Below the pieces are notes generated by a model. That model did no database searches, was not told the DNA's origin, and saw nothing but the letters and a program-made list of their open reading frames with translations. Below, piece after piece: positions 25,749 through 35,828 of a stretch of DNA of 64,000 nt. How positions within the stretch are numbered: position 1 is the stretch's first letter; each line of letters opens with the position of its first letter. The stretch covers positions 30,238 through 94,237 of the forward strand of contig CAWFZK010000009.1 of the NCBI GenBank assembly GCA_963820315.1, given 5' to 3'. This DNA comes from JACVRW01 sp963820315 (GTDB lineage: Bacteria; Actinomycetota; Thermoleophilia; Solirubrobacterales; Thermoleophilaceae). Both the position numbers and the translations under genes were made by a program.

Positions 25749-28040
25749 ATGGCCACTGAGACACTTCTCTTGATCCCGGTAGACGACTCGGTCGTCTTCC
25801 CAAACATGTCCTTGACGCTGGCCATCGACGCCGGCGAAGAGGACCGAATCGTGCTCGTCCCGCGCAAGGGCGACGACTTCGCGAGCGTCGGCACCGTCGC
25901 GGCGGTGACCGAGCGCGTGCGCCTGCCCGGCGGTGGGCGCGCCGTGATGGTCGACGGTCTCTACCGCGGCCGCATCGGCGCCGCTCAGACGAGCCCGGCG
26001 GGTGAACTGCGCGTGCAGGTCGAGCCGCATCCGGACGAAGTGCCGGTCGACGGCCGCACCCGTGAGCTGGAGCGCGAGTACCGCGCGGTCGTCGAGGAGA
26101 TCCTCGAGCTGCGCGGCGACGACGGCCGCATCTCGGCCTGGGTCCGCTCGATCACCGAGCCCGGCGCCCTGGCGGACACCGGCGGCTACTCGCCCGACTT
26201 CAGCTACGAGAACAAGGTCGAGCTGCTGGAGCAGCTCGACGTGACCGAGCGGCTCGCCCGCGCGCTCGAGCTTCAGCGCGAGCGCATGACCGAGCTGCAG
26301 GTGCGTGCCCGGATCCGCGACGACGTCCAGTCCGGCGCCGAGAAGCAGCAGCGCGAGTACTTCCTGCGCAAGCAGATGGAGTCGATCCAGAAGGAGCTCG
26401 GCGAGGACGACGCGTCGGTCGTCGAGGAGTACCGCAAGAAGATCGCCGAGGCCGGCATGCCGGACGAGGTGCGCGAGCAGGCCGAGCGCGAGCTCGGGCG
26501 CTTCGAGCGCATGGGCGAGCAGTCGGGCGAGAGCTCGATGATCCGCTCCTACCTCGACTGGCTGATCGCCGTGCCGTGGTCGGAGCGCTCCGACGAGCGG
26601 CTCGACCCGGTACACGCGCGTGAGGTCCTCGACAAGGACCACGCCGGCCTCGAGGACGTCAAGGACCGCATCGTCGAGTACATCGCCGTCCGCAAGCTGC
26701 GCGAGGAGCGCGGCATCGCGGAGGACAAGAAGAGCGGCGCCATCCTCACGCTGATCGGTCCGCCCGGAACGGGCAAGACCTCGATCGGCGAGTCGATCGC
26801 GCGCGCCACGGGCCGCGAGTTCGTGCGCATGTCGCTCGGCGGCGTCCGTGACGAGGCCGAGATCCGCGGTCACCGGCGTACGTACATCGGCGCGCTGCCG
26901 GGCCGGCTCGTCCGCGCCCTGCGCGACGCCGGGACGATGAACCCGGTGATCATGCTCGACGAGGTCGACAAGGTCGGCGCGGATTGGCGCGGCGACCCGA
27001 GCGCGGCCCTGCTCGAGGTGCTCGACCCGGCACAGAACCACTCGTTCCGCGACCACTACCTCGACGTCGAGCTCGACCTGTCGGAGGTCGTCTTCATCGC
27101 CACGGCCAACGTGGCGGAGACGATTCCGCTGCCGCTGCTCGACCGCATGGAGGTCGTGCGCTTCGACGGCTACACGACCGAGGAGAAGGTCGCGATCGCG
27201 CGTGGCTACCTGTGGCCGCGTCAGCGCGAGCGCAACGGCCTGCGCGAGGACGAGGTGTCGGTCAGCGACGACGTCCTGCGCCAGATCGTGACCGAGTACA
27301 CGCGCGAGGCGGGCGTACGCACGCTCGAGCGCACGCTCGGCACGGTGCTGCGCAAGACGGCGACGAAGATCGCCTCGGACAGCGTGAGCGTGCCGGTCGA
27401 GATCGGCGAGGCGGAGCTGCGTGACGCCCTCGGGCGCCAGCGCTTCTTCCAGGAGTCGGCCGAGCGCACCGCGATCCCCGGCGTGGCCACGGGCCTGTCG
27501 GTGACCGGCGCGGGCGGCGACGTCCTCTTCATCGAGGCGACCTCGATGAAGGGCAAGGACGGCCTCGTCCTGACCGGGCAGCTCGGCGACGTCATGAAGG
27601 AGTCGGCGCGGATCGCGCTTTCCTACGTGCGTGGCCACGCGGGCGAGCTCGACATCGACGAGGACGCCGCGTTCGACGAGCGCGAGTTCCACGTGCACGT
27701 GCCGGCGGGCGCGATCCCGAAGGACGGGCCGAGCGCCGGCATCACGATGACGACGGCGCTCGCGTCGCTCCTGTCGGGGCGGCCCGTCAAGCACACGGTC
27801 GGCATGACCGGTGAGATCACGCTGCAGGGTCGCGTGCTCCCGATCGGCGGGCTGAAGCAGAAGGTGCTGGCCGCGCACGCCGCCGGACTCACCGACGTGA
27901 TCCTTCCCGAGCGCAACCGCGCCGACCTGGACGACGTCCCGGAGGAGGTCCGCGAAGCGATGGCCTTCCATCCGGTTATGACAATCGGCGAGGTGCTGGA
28001 CCTCGCTCTCGAGCCTGCGCCGACCCCCGCGCTCGCCTAG
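25749..28040 (+). CDS. lon: ATP-dependent Lon protease
   Basis: 763 residues, full length. The N-terminal LAN substrate domain (LLLIPVDDSVVFPNMSLTL) is followed by the coiled helical linker, the AAA+ module with Walker A GPPGTGKT at 337-344, the RGHRRTYIGALPGR and MLDEVDK signatures, and the protease domain. The catalytic pair is Ser662 in PKDGPSAG and Lys705 in GLKQK, 43 residues apart as in E. coli Lon. It degrades misfolded and regulatory proteins in the cytosol. It is a single-gene unit: a terminator lies on each side, and a 125-bp upstream gap holds its promoter. Confidence 0.96.
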   Translation: MATETLLLIPVDDSVVFPNMSLTLAIDAGEEDRIVLVPRKGDDFASVGTVAAVTERVRLPGGGRAVMVDGLYRGRIGAAQTSPAGELRVQVEPHPDEVPVDGRTRELEREYRAVVEEILELRGDDGRISAWVRSITEPGALADTGGYSPDFSYENKVELLEQLDVTERLARALELQRERMTELQVRARIRDDVQSGAEKQQREYFLRKQMESIQKELGEDDASVVEEYRKKIAEAGMPDEVREQAERELGRFERMGEQSGESSMIRSYLDWLIAVPWSERSDERLDPVHAREVLDKDHAGLEDVKDRIVEYIAVRKLREERGIAEDKKSGAILTLIGPPGTGKTSIGESIARATGREFVRMSLGGVRDEAEIRGHRRTYIGALPGRLVRALRDAGTMNPVIMLDEVDKVGADWRGDPSAALLEVLDPAQNHSFRDHYLDVELDLSEVVFIATANVAETIPLPLLDRMEVVRFDGYTTEEKVAIARGYLWPRQRERNGLREDEVSVSDDVLRQIVTEYTREAGVRTLERTLGTVLRKTATKIASDSVSVPVEIGEAELRDALGRQRFFQESAERTAIPGVATGLSVTGAGGDVLFIEATSMKGKDGLVLTGQLGDVMKESARIALSYVRGHAGELDIDEDAAFDEREFHVHVPAGAIPKDGPSAGITMTTALASLLSGRPVKHTVGMTGEITLQGRVLPIGGLKQKVLAAHAAGLTDVILPERNRADLDDVPEEVREAMAFHPVMTIGEVLDLALEPAPTPALA

Positions 28041-28054
28041 GGCTGGGTTACCAC

Positions 28055-28095
28055 GGGCGCGCCGGTCCCCCCGGACCGGCGCGCCCCGTTGTTTT
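28055..28095 (+). terminator. Strong Rho-independent terminator of lon
   Basis: A perfect 14-bp stem (GGGCGCGCCGGTCC at 28055-28068, complement at 28073-28086) with a CCCC loop is followed by CGTTGTTTT. It begins 15 bp after the lon stop codon. Confidence 0.88.
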
Positions 28096-28198
28096 CGGTC
28101 CGGTCGCGATCATTGCAAGGGTGTGGGGCCATGGCCCCCAAGCTTCAATCGTGGCGCGGCGGGGCGTAATTCCGCCGCCGGCCGCCGGTTGGCCAGGC

Positions 28199-30013
28199 AT
28201 GCGCACCTCAACGAGAGTCATCGTCCTCGCCGCGCTCGGCGCGGTCCTCGCCACAGCGGCACCGGCGGGAGCCGCGGAGGATCCCGAGCGCAACGCGGCG
28301 GCGCCCACCGGCTGGCACTGGCTGTTCGACCGCAGCCCCGCCGACATCGAGCGCCTCGAGCGGGACGCGGGAGCCCGCGTGATCTCAATCGATTCGGATG
28401 GAGGCGGCCGCTTCAGCGCCGCGCTCGTGGACAACTCGGGCCCGTACAGGCGCAAGGGCCGCTGGTTCCACGCGAAGAGCGTGGATCAGGTGGCCGCGTT
28501 CACGCGCAAGCGGCGTCTGATCGACCTCGAGCCGTACGTCGAGTCGGGAAAGCTGCGCTTCGCGGGTGTGACGGTGCCCAACTCCGGAGCCTCCGGCAAG
28601 GGTTGGTGGTGGAACGTCGGCCTGACCGCGGCGGGGGTCAAGCAGGACATCGACCGGCACGGCATCCGGCTCGTCGACCTGGCGGTCTACGAGCAGGGCG
28701 GCGAGCGGCGGTTCGCCTACGTCGGCATCAAGAACGAGGGTGAGGACGCGCGCGGCTGGTGGTGGTACCACGACGTCTCGCCGGCCTTCGTGCAGCGCAA
28801 GGCGGAGGAGCACGGAGCGCGGCTCGTGGACATCGAGCGCCACCGCTCGAACACGCTGACGGTCGTGATGGTGAGGAACGCGGGCCTGTTCAGCCGGCAC
28901 GTGTACAACGCCTCGCTCGACTACCTCTCGAAGTACGTCCAGTCGCAGGGCGTGCGCGTGACCGACATCGAGCGCCACGGCGACCGCTACTGGGCGACGA
29001 TGATCGACAACGTCGACCGCGAGACGGGTCGCATCCGCTCGCTCCTGCGCGCGAGCCCGTACCGCTTCGGCTACTTCGGCGCGTACTCCAAGCGCGTCGG
29101 CGGGCGCACCTACGTCGGGCTCGCCCACCGGGCCCGCTACCAGCCGCTGAGCGTGCTCAAGCTCGTCCCGCACCTCTACGCGATGGACCTGCTCGACCGC
29201 GGCCGGGCGAGCCTCGACGACACGATCAGCTGGCGCTCACCGCGCGGCGAGCCGGACGCCGAGCCCTGCTTCGCGGCCGGCACACCGACGTCCGTCTACA
29301 GCGACTCGCTGCGGGGCGTGCTCACCCGCGGACTCTGGGAATCGCTCGGCCGCGCCCACGAGTCGCTGCTCGACGAGTACACGCCCGAGGCGATCACGGC
29401 GCGCATGCACAGCTCCGACATCGGGCTCGAGAGCACCGACATCTACTACGGCTGCCCGCACGCCGGCAAGAAGGACTGGTATTCGAACAGGACCACGCTC
29501 ACAGACATGGGCGAGCTGTTCGAGGGCGTCGACACGAAGCGCTACTTCCGCAACGACTGGAAGCGCACGAGCGACGAGTTCTACGGCCTGATGGCCGACT
29601 GGTCGACCGCGCCGCTGCGCACCGTGGTCGCGGACGAGGCCGCCCGGGCAGGCAAGAGCTCAGTGGTCGACGACTTCATGAAGTCGGTCACGGTGAACGG
29701 CAAGGGCGGCGGCGGTGACTTCGGCAGCGACGCCGAGGGCTGGAAGGTCGGCCGCGCGCTGTCCTACCGCGTGACGCTGCCGTTCAAGGCGCCGCGTCGC
29801 GGCGGCCCGCGAGCGACAGTCGTCAAGAGCTTCGTCGGCGGCTTCTTCGTCAACGACACGCTCGGACCGTGCAAGGAGTACATCGCGGTGACCTATCCCG
29901 ACACCGTGAGCGCGTCCTGCCGGGCCTACGCCAAGGAGATGGGTGACACCTTCGCCGAGCTCACCGGCGAGCTGCAGCGGCTGCCGATCAGGGAGGCGCT
30001 CGCCAGCTGGTGA
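28199..30013 (+). CDS. Secreted serine hydrolase with repeated WWW-type domain (polyglycine hydrolase-like)
   Basis: 604 residues from ATG 28199. A signal peptide ends at APAGAAED. About residues 45-300 contain five related units of roughly 45 residues with cores such as RLVDLAVYEQGGERRFAYVG, RLVDIERHRS and RVTDIERHGDRYWATMIDN, two of them followed by GWWW. The rest resembles the serine beta-lactamase/transpeptidase fold, with a candidate SxxK nucleophile in LSVLKLVP (about residue 320). The layout recalls polyglycine hydrolases and related exported serine hydrolases. The substrate is unknown. Its stop overlaps the next GTG start. Confidence 0.6.
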   Translation: MRTSTRVIVLAALGAVLATAAPAGAAEDPERNAAAPTGWHWLFDRSPADIERLERDAGARVISIDSDGGGRFSAALVDNSGPYRRKGRWFHAKSVDQVAAFTRKRRLIDLEPYVESGKLRFAGVTVPNSGASGKGWWWNVGLTAAGVKQDIDRHGIRLVDLAVYEQGGERRFAYVGIKNEGEDARGWWWYHDVSPAFVQRKAEEHGARLVDIERHRSNTLTVVMVRNAGLFSRHVYNASLDYLSKYVQSQGVRVTDIERHGDRYWATMIDNVDRETGRIRSLLRASPYRFGYFGAYSKRVGGRTYVGLAHRARYQPLSVLKLVPHLYAMDLLDRGRASLDDTISWRSPRGEPDAEPCFAAGTPTSVYSDSLRGVLTRGLWESLGRAHESLLDEYTPEAITARMHSSDIGLESTDIYYGCPHAGKKDWYSNRTTLTDMGELFEGVDTKRYFRNDWKRTSDEFYGLMADWSTAPLRTVVADEAARAGKSSVVDDFMKSVTVNGKGGGGDFGSDAEGWKVGRALSYRVTLPFKAPRRGGPRATVVKSFVGGFFVNDTLGPCKEYIAVTYPDTVSASCRAYAKEMGDTFAELTGELQRLPIREALASW

Positions 30014-31113
30014 GCCGAGGCGGGCGTGTGGGAGGCTGCGCGTCCGTGCGAGTCCTCACCCGCAAGGAGCTGACGGCCGCGCTCGCCGAGCGGCAGCTTC
30101 TGCGTGAGCGGGCGCGGCTCGAGCCGGCCGAGGCGATCCGCGTTCTGACGCCGTTGCAGGCGCAGGACCCACCCGCACCCTACGTCGCCCTCGCCGCCCG
30201 GCTCGACGGCTTCGAGCGCGAACGGCTCGAGGCGGCGATCGACGCTCGCTCGATCACCAAGACGACCATCATGCGGCTGACGCTGCATCTGGTGGCGGCC
30301 GCTGACTATCCCGCCTACCACCGCCTCGCCGCGGCCGCGTGGATGCGCAAGTGGCGCAACGACTACGGCCACCTGGACGAGCAGAAGGTGGTGAGGGAAC
30401 TCGCACGATGGCTGGAGAAGCCACGGACTAACGCGGAGATCCGCGAGTACGTCTGGCGCCGCTACGACGGCGTCCCCGACACGGACTGGGCTCCGCTCAT
30501 CTTCGCCCGCACGGCGCTGCCGCTCGTGCAGCTCCCGCCGGCCGGCCACTGGAAGGACCCGCGGCGGGCAAGCTTCGTGGTCGATCCGCGCCCCCTGCCG
30601 AGCGAGGACGACGCCGCTGCGCTCGTGCTGAAGCGCTACCTGGCCGCCTTCGGGCCCGCGTCACGAAACGACATCAAGAGCTGGGCCGGCGCCGCGCAGC
30701 GGGACTTCAAGACCGGGCTCGCGCGTCTCGAGACGGTCAGCTACCGCGATGAGAAGGACGTCGAGCTCTTCGACCTGCCGGGGGCGCCGCTGCCTCCGCC
30801 GGGCACGAAGCTGCCGCCGCGCTTCCTCTCGCGCTGGGACCAGGCGCTGCTCGCCTACGCCGACCGCGACCGCATCATTCCGCCGAAGCTGCAGCCGCTG
30901 AAGCTCACGCTCAGCGGCGACCAGACGATCACGGTCGACGGGCGCGTGGCGGCCAGCTGGAAGCTCGGGCGGTCGTCGAAGGTGACGCAAGTCCAGGTCG
31001 TCCCGCACCGGGCAATCCCGCGCCGCGCCCACGCCGGGATCCGTGCCGAGGCGAAGCGCATCGCGCGCTTCTGCGTGCCGGAGGTGGAGAAGGTGGAGGT
31101 GGCGGGTCTGTAA
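30010..31113 (+). CDS. AlkZ-like winged-helix DNA glycosylase family protein (HTH_42)
   Basis: 367 residues; GTG 30010 overlaps the previous stop, and a second GTG at 30046 (VRVLTRKEL) is also possible. Family features are the N-terminal LTRKELTAALAERQLLRERA, the VLTPLQAQDPPAPYVALAAR block, whose QAQ fits the QxQ catalytic motif of AlkZ/YcaQ DNA glycosylases, and LTLHLVAAADYPAYH. Repeated winged-helix segments follow (TNAEIREYVWRRY, ASRNDIKSWAG). AlkZ removes crosslinked alkylated bases; whether this member does so is inferred from the motif. Confidence 0.75.
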   Translation: MSRGGRVGGCASVRVLTRKELTAALAERQLLRERARLEPAEAIRVLTPLQAQDPPAPYVALAARLDGFERERLEAAIDARSITKTTIMRLTLHLVAAADYPAYHRLAAAAWMRKWRNDYGHLDEQKVVRELARWLEKPRTNAEIREYVWRRYDGVPDTDWAPLIFARTALPLVQLPPAGHWKDPRRASFVVDPRPLPSEDDAAALVLKRYLAAFGPASRNDIKSWAGAAQRDFKTGLARLETVSYRDEKDVELFDLPGAPLPPPGTKLPPRFLSRWDQALLAYADRDRIIPPKLQPLKLTLSGDQTITVDGRVAASWKLGRSSKVTQVQVVPHRAIPRRAHAGIRAEAKRIARFCVPEVEKVEVAGL

Positions 31114-31217
31114 GCGCGACCCTATGCTGGGCCGGGTTCGAAAACGACCGAGACTGGCCCCTTGGTCGAGCGCACTGACGCTCGCCTGGCGTGCGCCGCT
31201 CTCGCTGAGGAGAACAC

Positions 31218-32576
31218 ATGACCATCGCAAGTGGCCGGGCGACGCCCGGTCAGCCCAAAGTGATCGCCGCGGGCGCTCCGGACTTCGACCAAGCTCGCCA
31301 GGCCTTCAACCTGGCGGTCGATCAGCGCCCGCAGGAGGTCGCGTACCCGTCCGACGCCGGCGACGTGGCGGCACTGGTGCGGCGCGCCCGCGAGCAGGGC
31401 CTGAGGATCGCGGCCCAGCGGACCGGCCACGGCGCCCAGGCGATCGACTGGGAACGGCCAACGCTGTTGCTCCGCACCGACAGGATGCTGGGGGTGGAGA
31501 TCGACGCCGACGCCCGCAAGGCGCGGGTGAACGCGGGCGTCCGCTGGGACGACATCGTGGACGATCTCTCCGAGCTGGGCCTGGCTGCGCTGCACGGCTC
31601 GGCCCGCGATATCTGCATCGCCGGCTATTCGCTCGGCGGCGGGCAGGGCTGGCTCGGGCGCAAGTACGGTCTGCAATCGAACAGCGTCACAGCGATCGAG
31701 CTCGTGACAGCTGACGGCGAGCTCGTCCGCGCCGATCGCGACAACGAGCCCGAGCTGTTCTGGGCGCTGCGCGGCGGTGGCGGCAACTTCGGTGTCGTCA
31801 CGGCCCTCGAGTTCGACCTCTACCCGCTCGCCGAGCTCTATGCAGGGGCGCTCCTCTACGACTTCGAGCGCGGCGCTGAGGTGCTCCACGCCTGGCGTGA
31901 GCTCACCCCGGACGCGCCCGAGGAGATCTGCTCCGTGTTCAAGCTGCTGCAGCTCCCGGATCTGCCCGAGATCCCCGATCCGGTGCGAGGGAAGTCCTTC
32001 GCCGTGGTGCAGGCGGCTGTGCTGGGCGATGAGGCGGCCGGCGCCGATTTCGTCGAGCCGCTGCGTCGGCTCGGGCCGGCGATGGACACGTTCGCGATGG
32101 TCCCGCCCGTCGCACTCTCCTACCTCGCGATGGACCCCGAGGATCCGCTGCCCTACACCAGTTCCCATCACCTGATGAGCGAGCTGCCGGCCGAGGCGGT
32201 CGACACCCTCATCGACGTTGGTGGGGCGGGCTCGGGATCGCCCCTCGTGATGATCGAGCTGCGCCACCTCGGCGGGGCACTCGCCCGCCCGGAGCCGCAC
32301 CACGGCGCATACGCGTCCATGAACGGCGAGTACAACATCTTCTCGCTGGGCGGCATCCTGGCGCCCGAGGACGCGCCGGTCATAAACGAGGCGGTGGACC
32401 GTGTGGCAGCGGCCATGGAGCCCTGGAGGAGCGGCTGGTACCTCAACTTCGTCGAGCGGCAGTTCGACATGTCGCGCGTCTTCGACGCGGAGACGTGGCG
32501 GCGGCTGCAGGCGGTGAAGGCGCAGGTCGACCCGGACGGGGTCTTCATGGGCAACCACGAGATCACGCTGCCCTGA
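31218..32576 (+). CDS. FAD-linked oxidoreductase (berberine-bridge-enzyme family)
   Basis: 452 residues from ATG 31218 with GAGGAGA 9 bp upstream. The FAD_binding_4 domain has AYPSDAGDVAALVRRAREQG, the QRTGHGA motif whose His usually carries FAD covalently, and GYSLGGGQGWLGRKYG plus LFWALRGGGGNFGVVT. The C-terminal BBE motif is YLNFVER and VKAQVDPDGVFMGNHEI. The Cys that gives a second covalent link in bicovalent members is replaced by GYSLGGG. Likely oxidises an alcohol or sugar with O2; the substrate is unknown. It stands alone and is convergent with the kdp region. Confidence 0.85.
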   Translation: MTIASGRATPGQPKVIAAGAPDFDQARQAFNLAVDQRPQEVAYPSDAGDVAALVRRAREQGLRIAAQRTGHGAQAIDWERPTLLLRTDRMLGVEIDADARKARVNAGVRWDDIVDDLSELGLAALHGSARDICIAGYSLGGGQGWLGRKYGLQSNSVTAIELVTADGELVRADRDNEPELFWALRGGGGNFGVVTALEFDLYPLAELYAGALLYDFERGAEVLHAWRELTPDAPEEICSVFKLLQLPDLPEIPDPVRGKSFAVVQAAVLGDEAAGADFVEPLRRLGPAMDTFAMVPPVALSYLAMDPEDPLPYTSSHHLMSELPAEAVDTLIDVGGAGSGSPLVMIELRHLGGALARPEPHHGAYASMNGEYNIFSLGGILAPEDAPVINEAVDRVAAAMEPWRSGWYLNFVERQFDMSRVFDAETWRRLQAVKAQVDPDGVFMGNHEITLP

Positions 32577-32621
32577 GCGCGGGAGGTCCACGCAACCAGC
32601 CAGGTGCCGCCGGGGGGTCCG

Positions 32622-32637
32622 GGGGGCGTGAGCCCCC
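32622..32637. terminator. Possible terminator hairpin between convergent genes
   Basis: GGGGGC, loop GTGA, GCCCCC lies in the 70-bp gap between the oxidase and the kdpD N-terminal gene. There is no T-tract, so it is only a candidate. Confidence 0.3.
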
Positions 32638-32646
32638 TGGCCGGCA

Positions 32647-33761
32647 TCAGGCGGGCGGGTCGGCAACGATCCGCACGTCCACGCCCGGCAGGCGCCGCAT
32701 CAGCCGCTCTGGCAGCCACTCCGTTATGCGCGCCAGGGCACCGCGTGGACGCGGCTGGCCCATGAACACGTAGGTCGTGCCGCGCTCCGCGGCGACGCGC
32801 GCCGCAGCCTCGACGAGGTCGTCGCCCTCCTCGACGATCAGGTCGGCGCCCAGCAGGGTCGCCAGGCGGCGGAGCTCCTCGAGCTGCTGGCGCTCCTGGC
32901 CGCGCGGCGGCTCGCCGGGCGGCGCCATGTAGAGCAGGTCGAGGTCGCCGCCGAGCCGCTGGGAGGAGCGCCAGGCCCGGCGCACGAGACGCTGCGAGGA
33001 CTCGTCGGGCGTGACGAGCGCGAGCACGCGCTCCGCCACCGCCTGCGGCGCGTCGCCGAAGAGCTTCTGCTCGCGGGTGCCGAGCGCCTCGGCGGGCGTG
33101 ATGAGCCGGCGCGACTCGACCTCCTCGGCGACCTGGCGCAGCGCCACCTCGCGCAATGCGGACAGGTTCTCGACCTTGAAGAAGCTGTTCAGCGCCGTCT
33201 GGATCCGCTCCTGGCGGGTAGACCTTGCCCTCGCGCAGGCGCTGGATGCAGCGCCTCGGGGGTCAGGTCCATCAGCACGACCTCGTCGGCCGAGGCGAGC
33301 ACCGCGTCGGGGAACGTCTCGCGCACGCGCACGCCGGTCAGCTCCGCCACGCGGTCGTTCAGCGACTCGAGGTGCTGGACGTTGACGGTCGAGAAGACGT
33401 CGATGCCGGCGTCCAGCACGTCGTCGATGTCCTCGTAGCGCTTGTGGTGCTCGACGCCGGGCGCGTTCGTGTGCGCGAGCTCGTCGATCAGGCAGAGCTC
33501 GGGGGCGCGCTGGAAGATCGCGGGCAGGTCCATCTCCTGGAGCTCGGCGCCGCGGTACTCGACGCTCCGGCGCGGGATCACCTCGAGGCCCTCGGCCACC
33601 GCGGCGGTCTCGCTGCGCCCGTGGGTCTCGAGGATGCCTATGACGACGTCGCGGCGGTCGGCGACTGCGGCCTTGCCCTCCTGGAGCATGCGGTAGGTCT
33701 TTCCGACGCCAGCCGCCATGCCGAGAAAGATCTTGTAGTGCCCGCGCCCCTCCTGGGACAT
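32647..33761 (-). CDS. KdpD N-terminal sensor domain protein (KdpD-Usp), separate from kinase, frameshifted
   Basis: About 371 residues. The KdpD domain begins GHYKIFLGMAAGVGKTYRML, with the P-loop AGVGKT, and continues ETHGRSETAAVAEGLEVIPR, LIDELAHTNAPG and FSTVNVQHLESLND. A UspA-type domain follows (ERVLALVTPDESSQRLVRR ... TYVFMGQPRPRG). It stops where normal KdpD would enter its membrane and kinase part, which here is a separate gene (39623-41030). Two single-base insertions near 33220 and 33245 disrupt the frame around REGKVYPPERIQ. The last gene of the kdp cluster, 9 bp after kdpB. Confidence 0.8.
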
Positions 33762-33770
33762 GGGCGCAGG

Positions 33771-35828
33771 CTACGCGCCGAGCAGGTTGTGGATCACGAG
33801 GTCCACCAGCTTGATGCCGATGAACGGGGCGATCAGGCCACCCAGCCCGTAGATCAGGAGGTTGCGGCGCAGCAGCGCCGTCGCGCCCACCGGCCGGTAG
33901 CGCACCCCGCGCAGGGCGAGCGGCACGAGCAGCGGGATGATCAGCGCGTTGAAGACGATCGCCGACAGGATCGCCGACTCGGGCGTGCCGAGATTCATGA
34001 TGTTGAGCGTGTCGAGCGGCCCGGTCGAGTCGCCCGCCGCCGCGTAGGTGGCGACGAAGATCGCCGGCAGGATCGCGAAGTACTTGGCCACGTCGTTCGC
34101 GACCGAGAAGGTCGTGAGCGCGCCGCGCGTGATCAGCAGCTGCTTGCCGATCTCGACGACCTCGATGAGCTTCGTCGGATTCGAGTCGAGATCGACCATG
34201 TTGCCGGCCTCGCGCGCCGCCTGGGTGCCTGTGTTCATGGCTACGCCGACGTCGGCCTGGGCGAGCGCGGGCGCGTCGTTTGTGCCGTCGCCCGTCATCG
34301 CGACGAGCCGGCCCTCGCGCTGCTCGTCGCGGATCAGCTCGAGCTTGCGCTCCGGTGTCGCCTCTGCGAGGAAGGTGTCAACGCCCGACTCGTCAGCGAT
34401 CTTGGCGGCGGTGAGCGGGTTGTCGCCCGTCACCATGACCGTGCGGATGCCCATCGCCCGCAGCTGGTCGAAGCGATGGCGCATGCCCTCCTTGACGACG
34501 TCCTTCAGGTAGATCACGCCGAGCACCTGGTTGTCGCGCGCGACCGCGAGCGGCGTGCCGCCCTCGCGGGCGATCGACTCGACGGCCGTCTCGAGCTCGG
34601 GCGGCGCCTGGCCGCCGTCACTCGTCACGAAGCTGACGATGGCGTCGCCCGCGCCCTTGCGCAGCCGCATGCCGTCCATGTCGACGCCGCTCATGCGCGT
34701 CTCGGCCGAGAACGGGCACGAAGCGCGCCGACGGGTCGAAGTGGCGCTCGCGCAGCCCGTACTGCTTGGCGAGCACGACGATCGAGCGGCCCTCGGGGGT
34801 CTCGTCGGCGAGCGATGACAGCTGCGCCGCCTCGGCCAGGTCCGCCTCCGGCACGCCGGGCATGGGGATGAACTCCGTTGCCTCGCGATTGCCGAGCGTG
34901 ATCGTGCCGGTCTTGTCGAGCAGCAGCACGTCGACGTCGCCCGAGGCCTCGACGGAGCGGCCCGACAGCGCCAGCACGTTGCGGCGCACGAGCCGGTCCA
35001 TCCCGGCGATGCCGATGGCGGACAGCAGCGCGCCGATCGTGGTCGGGATCAGCGACACGAGCAGCGCGATCAGCGTCGCGATCGAGATGTTCGTGTCCGC
35101 GAACTCGGCGAACGGCCGCAGCGTGACGACGACGACCAGGAAGATCAGCGTCATTCCGGCGAGCAGGATCCCGAGCGCGATCTCGTTCGGCGTCTTGCGC
35201 CGCTCGGCGCCCTCGACGAGCGCGATCATGCGGTCGAGGAAGCTCTCACCGGGCTCCTGGGTGATCTCGACGACGATCGGTCCGAGAGCACGCGCGTGCC
35301 ACCGGTGACGGCGCTGCGGTCGCCTCCGGACTCGCGGATCACCGGGGCGGACTCGCCGGTCACGGCCGACTCGTCGACCGAGGCGATGCCCTCGATCACC
35401 GTGCCGTCGCCGGGGATCAGCTCGCCCGCCTCGACGACCACGACGTCGCCCTTGCGTAGCTGCGAGGCGGGCTTCTCGGCGCCGTCCTGCAGACGCGCGA
35501 CCGTCTCGGTGCGCATCGCGCGTAGCGCGGCGGCCTGGGCCTTTCCGCGGCCCTCGGCGAGCGCCTCGGCGAGGTTGGCGAAGACCACCGTGAGCCACAG
35601 CCAGACCGCGACCGTGAAGGTGAACCAGGCCGGCTCGTCACCGCCTCCGAGCGGCTCGCCGCCGAAGGCCTGGATCAGCCAGCCGACCGTTGTGATGACG
35701 GCGCCGATCTCGACGACGAACATCACCGGGTTGTGCACCTGGACGCGCGGGTCGAGCTTCACGAGGCTGGCCCACAGCGCCTGCCGCAGGACGGGGCCGC
35801 TGAAGAGGCTCTGAGCCTGGTGCGTCAT
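33771..35828 (-). CDS. kdpB: Potassium-transporting ATPase subunit B, frameshifted
   Basis: About 685 residues, full P-type ATPase. It has LDPRVQVHNPVMFVVEIGA, the actuator loop SAVTGESAPVIRESGGD, the phosphorylation site DKTGTIT, VMVTGDNPLTAAKIA, MTGDGTNDAPALAQADVG and the C-terminal membrane helices. It hydrolyses ATP to drive K+ uptake through KdpA. One base is missing near 35280 (CCGATCG for CCCGATCG) and one is extra near 34716. The ATG overlaps the kdpC stop, so the pump order here is A-C-B rather than A-B-C. Confidence 0.92.

Noticed and set aside
25722..27971. A very long open frame opposite lon
   Set aside because: It is antisense to a perfectly conserved protease. In GC-rich DNA the complementary frame stays open by codon bias. 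No domain or start site is seen.
28125..28138. GGGGCCATGGCCCC palindrome upstream of the serine hydrolase
   Set aside because: It is a perfect 14-bp palindrome, but such strings are expected in very GC-rich DNA and nothing supports a binding role.
31133..31170. GGGTTCGAAAAC resembling a tRNA T-loop before the BBE oxidase gene
   Set aside because: The flanking bases do not pair as a T-arm, and no acceptor, D or anticodon stem can be folded around it.
34700..35290. Programmed frameshifting in kdpB
   Set aside because: No slippery heptamer with downstream pseudoknot is seen, shifts are in opposite directions, and similar breaks occur in unrelated genes of this window.
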